Assembly (NCBI GenBank): GCA_946480085.1
Contig: CAMLHZ010000001.1
Span: forward strand, 806,001 to 870,000
Length of the DNA stretch: 64,000 bases
Direction: 5' to 3'
From: an uncultured Flavobacteriales bacterium
GTDB lineage: Bacteria; Bacteroidota; Bacteroidia; Flavobacteriales; Crocinitomicaceae
Shown: piece by piece, positions 54,003-61,423 of the stretch
Layout of the letters: each line of letters opens with the position of its first letter
Position numbering within the stretch: position 1 is the stretch's first letter
Position numbers and translations under genes: made by a program
Notes under the pieces: generated by a model
Databases searched by the model: none
Told to the model about the DNA's origin: nothing
What the model saw: the letters and a program-made list of their open reading frames with translations, nothing else

Positions 54003-54326
54003 TTAAAGTGAGAATGACTCACCACATCCGCAGGTTCTACCTGCATTCGGGTTGGTAAAAATGAATCCTTTTCCGTTCAATCCACCTGAAAAATCAAGAG
54101 TCGTACCGATCAGATACAGGAAGCTTTTTTTGTCAACTACCACTTTAATTCCGTTATCTTCAAAAGACTTATCGTCTTCTTTTTCCTCATTGTCGAATGT
54201 CAACTGGTACATTAAACCAGAGCAACCACCACCTTGAACACCAACACGGATGAAAAATCCTGCCTTTCCGTCGTCCTCCATCAAGCGAATTGCTTGTTTT
54301 TTGGCTTGTTCAGTAACTGTTATCAT
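54003..54326 (-). CDS. sufA: A-type Fe-S carrier (HesB/IscA family, SufA-like)
   Basis: This 107-residue A-type carrier accepts or delivers clusters. The three cluster Cys are present: C35 in GGGCSGLMY and C99/C101 in GRTCGCGESFSL. It is the first gene of the sufA-B-C-D unit, 15 bases upstream of sufB. A well-spaced promoter lies upstream. sufA versus erpA/iscA naming cannot be settled by sequence alone. Confidence 0.93.
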   Translation of the reverse strand: MITVTEQAKKQAIRLMEDDGKAGFFIRVGVQGGGCSGLMYQLTFDNEEKEDDKSFEDNGIKVVVDKKSFLYLIGTTLDFSGGLNGKGFIFTNPNAGRTCGCGESFSL

Positions 54327-54636
54327 GACCTCACTATTTGTCTCTATTTAGATGTATTTTAAATAAAGCACATTTTCACCGCAAAAATACCACATTTATG
54401 GTACTGGTGCAAAAAAATGGACAACTGATTTAGAATGATTTTAATTAAGAGGAAGAATTGAAACAGAAGTTGACTCAAATTTGAAAGAAGATTGTCTTTG
54501 GAACTTGGAGATTATTTGTTTTTTCAGCCTTGTTATTCATTGATATTGTTTGTTTTACCACAATTTTATATATTCGTGCAACTTATTCAAACGCGCTTTC
54601 GTTTATATACTGCTTTATTAACCCATTACTACTACA
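54327..54636. other. Divergent intergenic region of 310 bases
   Basis: It separates sufA (minus) from the secreted-protein gene (plus). It contains the suf promoter (54382-54413) and, for the plus strand, a TATATTCG box (54569-54576) with TTTG 16 bases before it (54549-54552), a near match to the consensus. No other gene is seen. Confidence 0.6.
54382..54413 (-). promoter_or_regulatory. Bacteroidota-type promoter of sufA-B-C-D
   Basis: On the minus strand TTTG (54410-54413), a 20-base spacer, then TATTTTTG (54382-54389) fit the TTTG/TAnnTTTG consensus. It lies about 56 bases upstream of the sufA ATG and is the best promoter match found in the window. Confidence 0.65.
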
Positions 54637-54951
54637 ATGAAAAAACACGTTTTGTTGATTTCAGGTATTTCGCTATTATCTGTCGTCGGCTACACCCAAA
54701 CCCCTACAACCCAAGCTAACGGTGTAATAGTACATCAGGCTCAGGGAGTTGAAACCCCGTCAAAAAGCAATTCATCACAAACAACTGTAAGAACTATTTT
54801 AGATTGGTCTTTGGCTGAATGTATAGATGCTGAGCCTTATTTCTACGGTAAACTGCAAAATGCGGTAACGGAAGAAGACAAGAAGTATTACAGCGAACAG
54901 ATTGCGATACTTCAAAAACGTAAAGCTGAGCTAACTAAATCCACCAAATAG
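54637..54951 (+). CDS. Small secreted protein of unknown function
   Basis: This 104-residue protein has a signal peptide (MKKHVLLISGISLLSVVGYT) and a Thr/Gln/Ser-rich mature start. The second half is predicted helical and charged (AECIDAEPYFYGKLQNAVTEEDKKYYSEQIAILQKRKAEL). It lies two bases before the T9SS repeat-protein gene, so the two are probably co-expressed. No family is recognised. Confidence 0.72.
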   Translation: MKKHVLLISGISLLSVVGYTQTPTTQANGVIVHQAQGVETPSKSNSSQTTVRTILDWSLAECIDAEPYFYGKLQNAVTEEDKKYYSEQIAILQKRKAELTKSTK

Positions 54952-54953
54952 TC

Positions 54954-57773
54954 ATGAAGAAAATACTTTTAGCTCTTTTGTGCTTTAGCGCATTGTCGAC
55001 ATATGCTCAGTTGACACCTAATGGAAATTCGGGTTCTTCTGTAACAGCATACACTAGTGGTGCATCGAATGATCCCATTTATATCTGGTGCGGAAATATA
55101 CTGGCTGCTGCTCAGGGAAGTTTAACTGCAACACCTACAAGTGGTACAGGGCCATATACGTTTGCGTGGTTTTATCATGACCAGACAACGTTTTCGTGGG
55201 AACCTTTGACGTCTCAAGCAGGAGCTACATCCACTTTGACAAATCTCGCAAGTGATGGGTATCGAGTTCAAATTACTGATGCCAATAGTGTAGTAACAGA
55301 TTGTTTTATCGCCTGGGTTTGGAATCTGAACACAGAGGTAACTGCAAGCTCGTCACTTTCTGCTTGTAACAATGCCTCATTAACTGGAGTTGTGAATACT
55401 ACTGGAAGTTTCAGTTACTACAATCCACCGCCACCGGAGTCATTGATCACGCCAACTACACAAATTCAGGTTTGTTTTTCTGCTAATCATACCTATGTTT
55501 CCGATTTAGGATTTTATCTTGTTGGACCTGCTGGTTGTGGGAGCCCAGTAGTTAGTGTGATGCCTCACCCTGAATTGATTAACGCTTCTAATGGTTGTTG
55601 CTGTAATGGTGGAAATAATGTGTCCAATCTTTGTTTTACGACCAATCCTGTTGGAAATATCAATCCGTGTTCAGCCTCCGTTCCGCTCACTGGAACGTTC
55701 TCAGGCTATTCTTCAAGTTACGGTGATAACGTAACGATCAACTGGTCGTCTTTGTATGGTTGTAACGCTGCTGAAGGTGGATGGAAAGTACAGATTTATG
55801 ACTGTATCGGTGCAGACGTTGGGTCGCTAACGAATGCGACTGTTACGTTCTCTAATTTGGCATCATTGTGTGGTTCTCCAACGTCGATTTCTTACGGTTC
55901 AGGAGCAATCAGCTCTTCAATTAACGATAACTCTTGTTCGGCAGGAACCGCATCTATTTTTCAGGTTCCGGTTTCCAATTTGTTGAACACGCCAATAACG
56001 ATTAATGCAACTACAACGCTTCAGTGGACAAGCCCAACTGCGGGAATTACGAACGGAACTACGACTAATGCGAGTTCTGCTGGTTTACCTGATGGTGTTA
56101 CCAATTTTACATTGACAGCAACTACGGTTTATGCAGATGCGAATTGCCAGAATTCTGCCAATACAAGCGTGAACGTTGCCATGCCAGTTGTTGATGCTGG
56201 TCTTGATCAAACGGCTTGTGACGGTGAAGCTGTGACATTGTCAGGAAGTGGTGCTCAAAGTTATACATGGGATAATGGAGTTTCCAACGGTGTTGCGTTT
56301 ACTCCAAGTGGCACAACAACTTATACAGTTACAGGAACGGCTGCTAACGGATGTACTGATACAGATCAGGTGACTGTAAATGTTTCAACTTCTCCGATCA
56401 TTGGGGCAGGTTCAGATCAATCGGTTTGTCCTGGAACAAGTGTTACTTTAAACGGTACAGGAGGAGTAAGTTATTCATGGGACAACGGTGTAACGAATGG
56501 TACTCCATTTACTCCGGGTGCTACAACAACATACACTGTTACAGGAACCGATGCCGCTGGTTGCGACAATACAGATCAGGTTACAGTTACTGTTTATAAT
56601 TTACCAAGTGTTGACGCAGGCGCTCCTCAAGCTGTTTGTGCTGGTGCAACCGTAATTTTAAATGGTTCCGGAGCTACTTCTTATGTATGGAATAATGGGG
56701 TGACAAATGGTGTAAGCTTTACTCCGGCGAGTACAACAACTTACACTGTGACAGGGACAGATTTAAACGGTTGTCAGAATACAGATCAGGTTGTAGTAAC
56801 CGTGAATGCTCTTCCGAATGTTTCTGCAGGGAACGATCAAAGTGTTTGTATTGGAGGCTCAGTAACAGTTTCGGGTTCCGGAGCGACTTCTTATGTATGG
56901 AACAATGGTGTTACAAATGCTACTCCTTTTAGTCCTGCTTCAACTACAACTTATACAGTTACCGGAACAGATGGAAATGGTTGTCAGGATACGGATCAAA
57001 TGACTGTAACTGTCAATCCGCTGCCAATTGTTAGTGCCGGTGCAGATCAAAACATTTGTTTAGGGTCGACAGTAACTTTAGCGGGTTCCGGAGCAACAAG
57101 TTATGTCTGGACAAATGGTGTAACTAATAATACTGCATTCAGTCCTGGATTGGGTAGTATAACATACACGGTTACGGGAACAGATGCCAATGGATGTACA
57201 AACACAGACCAGGTAACTGTGAACGTGGTTCCGGTTCCTGTTTCAGATATCAATTCTACAAGTGTACTTTCAGGTTATCCGGGATTGGTAGTAACATTTA
57301 CGAATGCAAGTCAGTTTGCTACGAGCTACGATATTGATTTCGATAATGGTCAAACTGCAACTTCTACGGATCTGAATGAAACGTATAACATGACGTTCAA
57401 TTTGCCAGGAACTTACACTGTTGAGCTTACTGCTTCGAATGGTTTGTGTGACGATGTTTCCAATATTCAGGTAATTGTAATTCCTTTCGAGCCGTTGGTG
57501 ATTCACCTTCCAAATGTGTTTACACCTGACGGAGATGGAACGAATGATGGCTTTTACATCGATGTAGAGAATGGAGTTTCCATTGAGGTGATTATTGTGA
57601 ATCGTTGGCAAAATGAAATGTTCAAAATCACAGATTTCAATACAAAATGGGATGGAACAGTGAGTGGTTCTGATGCTTCGGAGGGAACTTACTTCTATAC
57701 CTATAACATTACCGGAAAAGATGGAACAACTCAAACCGGACATCAATTTGTGGAATTAATGAGAAAAAAGTAA
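54954..57773 (+). CDS. Secreted repeat protein with T9SS type B (gliding-associated) C-terminal domain
   Basis: This cell-surface or secreted protein has 939 residues. A signal peptide (MKKILLALLCFSALSTYA) is followed by a Cys-rich region (about 115-310) with a P-domain-like pattern (ACNNASLTGVVNTTGSFSYY, then GGWKVQIYDCIGADVGSLTN). Five tandem repeats of about 70 residues follow (about 410-760), each with VDAGxDQxVC, SGSGATSYVWNNGV, and TTTYTVTGTDxNGCxNTDQV. A PKD-like domain (about 765-845) and the type B sorting domain (LPNVFTPDGDGTNDGFY to the C-terminus) complete it. The repeats are also alike at DNA level. It probably acts as an adhesin. Confidence 0.93.
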   Translation: MKKILLALLCFSALSTYAQLTPNGNSGSSVTAYTSGASNDPIYIWCGNILAAAQGSLTATPTSGTGPYTFAWFYHDQTTFSWEPLTSQAGATSTLTNLASDGYRVQITDANSVVTDCFIAWVWNLNTEVTASSSLSACNNASLTGVVNTTGSFSYYNPPPPESLITPTTQIQVCFSANHTYVSDLGFYLVGPAGCGSPVVSVMPHPELINASNGCCCNGGNNVSNLCFTTNPVGNINPCSASVPLTGTFSGYSSSYGDNVTINWSSLYGCNAAEGGWKVQIYDCIGADVGSLTNATVTFSNLASLCGSPTSISYGSGAISSSINDNSCSAGTASIFQVPVSNLLNTPITINATTTLQWTSPTAGITNGTTTNASSAGLPDGVTNFTLTATTVYADANCQNSANTSVNVAMPVVDAGLDQTACDGEAVTLSGSGAQSYTWDNGVSNGVAFTPSGTTTYTVTGTAANGCTDTDQVTVNVSTSPIIGAGSDQSVCPGTSVTLNGTGGVSYSWDNGVTNGTPFTPGATTTYTVTGTDAAGCDNTDQVTVTVYNLPSVDAGAPQAVCAGATVILNGSGATSYVWNNGVTNGVSFTPASTTTYTVTGTDLNGCQNTDQVVVTVNALPNVSAGNDQSVCIGGSVTVSGSGATSYVWNNGVTNATPFSPASTTTYTVTGTDGNGCQDTDQMTVTVNPLPIVSAGADQNICLGSTVTLAGSGATSYVWTNGVTNNTAFSPGLGSITYTVTGTDANGCTNTDQVTVNVVPVPVSDINSTSVLSGYPGLVVTFTNASQFATSYDIDFDNGQTATSTDLNETYNMTFNLPGTYTVELTASNGLCDDVSNIQVIVIPFEPLVIHLPNVFTPDGDGTNDGFYIDVENGVSIEVIIVNRWQNEMFKITDFNTKWDGTVSGSDASEGTYFYTYNITGKDGTTQTGHQFVELMRKK

Positions 57774-57793
57774 ATCTTTCAGATAAGTAGAGT

Positions 57794-57825
57794 AAGGGAA
57801 TTCGCCACTGTGGATTCCCTTTTTT
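57794..57825 (+). terminator. Intrinsic terminator after the T9SS repeat-protein gene
   Basis: AAGGGAAT (57794-57801) pairs with ATTCCCTT (57814-57821), followed by four more T residues (57822-57825). It lies 20 bases after the stop at 57773 and before ribF. Confidence 0.75.
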
Positions 57826-57828
57826 AGT

Positions 57829-57836
57829 TACTTTTG
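57829..57836 (+). promoter_or_regulatory. TAnnTTTG box directly before ribF
   Basis: TACTTTTG fits the -7 consensus and ends four bases before the ATG, the same close spacing as at sufS. A -33 element is not clear. Confidence 0.3.
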
Positions 57837-57840
57837 AAGT

Positions 57841-58782
57841 ATGAGAATATTACATGGCATTCCCGAAGGAATAACGTTTAATGCACCGGTTTTAACGCTT
57901 GGTACGTTTGATGGTGTTCATGTTGGGCATCAGGCGATTATTGCGAATTTGGTTGCAGAGGCGCACGCCATGGGAAAGGAATCGGTTCTTTTCACCTTTC
58001 ACCCACACCCAAGAATGGTCATTTATCCCGATTCTCATTCTGTACGATTGATCGATTCTGTTGAAGAGAAACTGGAGAAACTGGAAGCTCTAGGTTTAGA
58101 TACAGTGATTCTTTTTCCATTTACCAAAGAATTCTCACGTTTAACGGCTATGGAATTTGTTCGTGACATTTTGGTGAATAAGATCGGAATCTCTGAAATG
58201 AGAGTAGGTTATGATCATCATTTTGGAAAGAATAGAGAGGGGTCTTTTTCTGAGTTGGTTGAATTGGGTGAGCTTTATGGTTTTGCAGTAGAAGAGATCA
58301 AAGCCATTCAAGTGGGGGAGGTTTCAGTAAGTTCCACTAAAATTAGAAATGCTGTGCTTGAAGGAGATGTTCAACTGGCAGCTCAGTTTTTAGGAACGAA
58401 TTTCAAGATTACCGGAGAAGTTGTTCACGGTAAAAAGTTGGGTAGAACAATCGGTTTTCCAACGGCAAATATTGATGTAGATCTGACAACTAAGATTCTT
58501 CCGAAAATCGGAGTGTATTCCGTAATTGTTTGGCATGAAAATAGTCGATACCACGGCGTGATGAACATTGGTGTGAAACCAACAGTTTCTGGAACAAATG
58601 AATTGACAGTGGAAGTTTTCATTTTTGATTTCGATGCTGAAATTTATGGTGACACTTTACGTTTAGAATGTATAGAAAGACTGCGGGATGAACAAAAATT
58701 TGACTCGCTGGATAGTTTAAAACTTCAATTGAACAAAGATGTTGAAATGGCTAAGCATAGTTTGCTTCATTATTCTAAGTAA
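57841..58782 (+). CDS. ribF: Bifunctional riboflavin kinase/FAD synthetase
   Basis: RibF phosphorylates riboflavin to FMN and adenylates FMN to FAD. The N-terminal adenylyltransferase domain has LTLGTFDGVHVGHQAII (HxGH) and RVGYDHHFGKNREG. The VSSTKIRNAVLEGD motif follows. The C-terminal kinase domain has GEVVHGKKLGRTIGFPTANID and GVMNIGVKPTV. At 313 residues it is complete. The end overlaps the LRR-protein gene by 44 bases. Confidence 0.96.
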   Translation: MRILHGIPEGITFNAPVLTLGTFDGVHVGHQAIIANLVAEAHAMGKESVLFTFHPHPRMVIYPDSHSVRLIDSVEEKLEKLEALGLDTVILFPFTKEFSRLTAMEFVRDILVNKIGISEMRVGYDHHFGKNREGSFSELVELGELYGFAVEEIKAIQVGEVSVSSTKIRNAVLEGDVQLAAQFLGTNFKITGEVVHGKKLGRTIGFPTANIDVDLTTKILPKIGVYSVIVWHENSRYHGVMNIGVKPTVSGTNELTVEVFIFDFDAEIYGDTLRLECIERLRDEQKFDSLDSLKLQLNKDVEMAKHSLLHYSK

Positions 58783-59320
58783 TAATGCTGCACACGCACA
58801 ACAAGATTCTCTAAAAATACTCTCTTGGGATCAAGCGTTAAAGGCAAATCCGGATACGGTTTTGGCAATTGACGCTTCTCATTTGAAGTGGGAATCAATT
58901 CCGGAAGAATTATACAAATTCAAAAATTTGAGATACTTGAATTTGAGTAGAAACAAACTGACCGTTTTTCCTACGGAAATTAGAGAGTTTAAAAATCTCC
59001 GTTGGTTAAGTGTTGAACGAAATAAAATTAATGATGGTTTCGGAAATGTTTTAACATTGACAAATCTCAAATACCTGGATATTGGAAAGAATGAAATTCC
59101 TGCAATTCCATCTACAATTGGAAATTTGAAAGATTTGGAAGTTTTTATTTTGTGGAGTAATCCAATAGAAGAATTGCCAATGGAATTAATGCAATGTGCT
59201 CATTTGAAAGCGGTAGATATGCGTTCAATCCTTACAAATATTACCTTTCAAACGAGTTGGGCGGAGAGAATGCCGAATGTAAATTGGCAGTTCGATCCAC
59301 CTTGTCATTGTGCTGAATAA
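58739..59320 (+). CDS. Secreted leucine-rich repeat protein
   Basis: This 193-residue protein has a signal peptide (MLKWLSIVCFIILSNNAAHA) and about five LRR units of LxxLxxLxLxxNxL type (FKNLRYLNLSRNKLTVFP, FKNLRWLSVERNKI, LTNLKYLDIGKNEIPAIP, LKDLEVFILWSNPIEELP). It probably binds protein in the periplasm or at the surface. It starts inside the ribF 3' end in another frame; the signal peptide there supports this start. Confidence 0.82.
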   Translation: MLKWLSIVCFIILSNNAAHAQQDSLKILSWDQALKANPDTVLAIDASHLKWESIPEELYKFKNLRYLNLSRNKLTVFPTEIREFKNLRWLSVERNKINDGFGNVLTLTNLKYLDIGKNEIPAIPSTIGNLKDLEVFILWSNPIEELPMELMQCAHLKAVDMRSILTNITFQTSWAERMPNVNWQFDPPCHCAE

Positions 59321-59439
59321 TTTTTTTTTAAAATATTTCAAAAGATTTTCCAACCATTCAATTCTTGCTGCATTATATAGTTGTCAAGAATGTCAGAGTT
59401 CTCTCTGATTGGTTTGGTAAATTGGGTTTTTAGGTTTGG

Positions 59440-59470
59440 AAAAGGATGTATTTTGGATTACATCCTTTTT
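59440..59470. terminator. Bidirectional terminator between the LRR gene and ddl
   Basis: AAAAGGATGTA (59440-59450) pairs with TACATCCTTTT (59459-59469) around an 8-base loop. T residues follow on the plus strand, and the A-rich left end gives a short T-run on the minus strand. It lies between convergent genes. Confidence 0.75.
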
Positions 59471-59489
59471 CATTTTATATACTTCAAGA

Positions 59490-60458
59490 TCAATAACCCA
59501 GTTCCACCTCAATAATCTCTCTCCAGAAATTTTCAATTGATGTTCCTTCTTCTGCCAGCATTTGTGGAACCAAACTAGCAGCGCTGAATCCCGGAGTTGT
59601 ATTTACTTCAATTACATGCGGAACATCATCTACAACCATAAAGTCGATTCGGGAAATAGATTTCAGTTGTAGAAGTTCATAACAGTACTTTGCCGTTTCC
59701 CAAACCTTGTCTCTGATTTCGTTTGAAACGCGAGCCGGAGTAATTTCCTGTGACTGACCCAAATATTTCGCTTCGTAATCAAAGAAATCATTTTCAGTGG
59801 CAATCTCAGTTAATGGAAGCGCATGAGCACCTGTTGTTTTTCTGTAAACACCACAAGTAACTTCAGTTCCTTTTAAAAACGATTCTATAACGATGGTTTT
59901 TCCTTCTACAAATGCTTTGTCTAAAGCCGAGCTAAGATCTTCTGCTTTACTCACCTTTGAAATCCCGAAGCTTGAACCAGAATCTGAAGGCTTTACAAAA
60001 CATGGCAGCCCCAGCTCGTTAATAATCTTTTCGTTGGTGAATTCATTTCTCGATCGAAGAAAAAGCGATTTCGCAACAGGAATTCCAAAATTCGAAAGAA
60101 ACTGATTGCAATACCATTTGTCGAAAGACAACTCTGAAGCTAATGCCGAAGAGTTCAAATACGGAATTCCTTTCATGTCGAGATAAGCCTGAATTTTGCC
60201 GTTCTCACCCGGATTTCCATGAACGTAAATTAGCCCCGCATCAATTTTTACTTCCTGACCATCTTTCATGTACGTTGCAGTGTCAAGTGAGAAAACAAAT
60301 TCCTGATCATTTTCAAGGGCTATCCAGCCATCACGTTTAACTACAATTTGTACAATGGAATGCTCCTTTGGAAAATTCGTCTTAATGGTATTGGCGCTAA
60401 GCATCGAGATATCAAATTCCGATGAGAATCCGCCGCAGAAAAGTCCAAAGTGAGCCAT
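59490..60458 (-). CDS. ddl: D-alanine--D-alanine ligase
   Basis: Ddl joins two D-alanines for the peptidoglycan stem. ATG at 60458 (MAHFGLFCGGFSSEFDIS) is chosen over an upstream GTG. ATP-grasp motifs: LPCFVKPSDSGSSFGISK, VIESFLKGTEVTCGVYR, and the Mg-binding end SRIDFMVVDDVPHVIEVNTTPGFSAASLVP. About 322 residues. It is divergent from the PASTA-protein gene; this ddl-PASTA-RluA order is common in Bacteroidota. Confidence 0.95.
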   Translation of the reverse strand: MAHFGLFCGGFSSEFDISMLSANTIKTNFPKEHSIVQIVVKRDGWIALENDQEFVFSLDTATYMKDGQEVKIDAGLIYVHGNPGENGKIQAYLDMKGIPYLNSSALASELSFDKWYCNQFLSNFGIPVAKSLFLRSRNEFTNEKIINELGLPCFVKPSDSGSSFGISKVSKAEDLSSALDKAFVEGKTIVIESFLKGTEVTCGVYRKTTGAHALPLTEIATENDFFDYEAKYLGQSQEITPARVSNEIRDKVWETAKYCYELLQLKSISRIDFMVVDDVPHVIEVNTTPGFSAASLVPQMLAEEGTSIENFWREIIEVELGY

Positions 60459-60593
60459 AATTTCTTTTTCTGTAAAATTAGACTCTTCCACTCATTTCCT
60501 TTTTACTTCTTCACAAAAACTATTAATAATGTTGTGTTGATACTTTTTAACACTCGCAGTGCGCTGTAAATCGTTCCGTCCTAACATTCTTTA

Positions 60594-60601
60594 TATATTT
60601 G
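60594..60601 (+). promoter_or_regulatory. TAnnTTTG box before the PASTA-protein gene
   Basis: TATATTTG ends 18 bases before the ATG at 60620, a normal distance. No clear -33 TTG is seen. Confidence 0.4.
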
Positions 60602-60619
60602 CTTCACTTATACGGTTCC

Positions 60620-61408
60620 ATGGATTTTTTACGCAAGTTAAGAGCTTTTGTTTGGAGTAAACATTTTTTAAAGCACACAGGATTAATCATTCTTGCTTAC
60701 ATCGTTATTGTTGGCGGAATCATTCTCTATCTGGATGCCTACACCAATCATGGTGAGAAAATTGATGTCCCGAATTTGGAAGGAATGAAAGCCGATAGAG
60801 CTCGGGTGATTTTGGAAGAACTCGATTTGGAAATGGAATTGTTGGATTCTGTTTATAGACCCGATTTACCAGCAGGAACTGTTGTGAGTCAGGATCCACT
60901 GCCAACGAAAAAAAGTTTGGTTCCTGTAAAATCAGGAAGAAAAATTCGAGTTCAGATCTCAAAACGATTTAATCTGGTAGAAATGCCAAATCTTGTTGAT
61001 CGCTCTTACCGTTATGCACAAAGTGTATTGGAAAACAGAGGATTGAAATACCGAGTAACATTTGTTCCAACTTCAGAGGCAGATGGTGCTGTTCAAAAAC
61101 AATTGTATAAAGGCAAGCCAATTAAAAGTGGAACAAGAGTTTTGGTTGGAGATGTAATTACTTTAGTTGTTGGTCAAAACGATGCTGCTGCTGCTGTGGA
61201 GATTCCAGATTTGATGGGGCAGACAATATCTGAGGCTCGTGGTCGTTTATCAGGTTTATCATTGAGCTTTCAATGGGGAGCATGTGATGGGTGTGTAAGC
61301 TCGGCCGATTCAACAAGTGCTGTGGTTTATGCACAAAGTCCAGAGTATTTAGAAGGAACTACTGTGCCTGCTGGAACTACTATCATGGTGTCTGCATCGA
61401 AAGAGTAA
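60620..61408 (+). CDS. PASTA-domain membrane protein
   Basis: ATG at 60620 (MDFLRKLRAFVWSKHFLKHT) gives 262 residues. One TM helix (about 20-40) is followed by three PASTA domains (about 47-112, 113-182, 185-258), with motifs such as IDVPNLEGMKADRARVILEE, VEMPNLVDRSYRYAQSVLEN and VEIPDLMGQTISEARGRLSG. PASTA domains bind muropeptides or lipid II in other bacteria. No kinase or transpeptidase domain is attached, as usual for this Bacteroidota gene next to ddl. Confidence 0.92.
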   Translation: MDFLRKLRAFVWSKHFLKHTGLIILAYIVIVGGIILYLDAYTNHGEKIDVPNLEGMKADRARVILEELDLEMELLDSVYRPDLPAGTVVSQDPLPTKKSLVPVKSGRKIRVQISKRFNLVEMPNLVDRSYRYAQSVLENRGLKYRVTFVPTSEADGAVQKQLYKGKPIKSGTRVLVGDVITLVVGQNDAAAAVEIPDLMGQTISEARGRLSGLSLSFQWGACDGCVSSADSTSAVVYAQSPEYLEGTTVPAGTTIMVSASKE

Positions 61409-61423
61409 TAAAAGCAACTACGC

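Noticed and set aside
52536..54326. Antisense frames over sufB and sufA
   Set aside because: They lie opposite strongly conserved Suf proteins and show no independent support.
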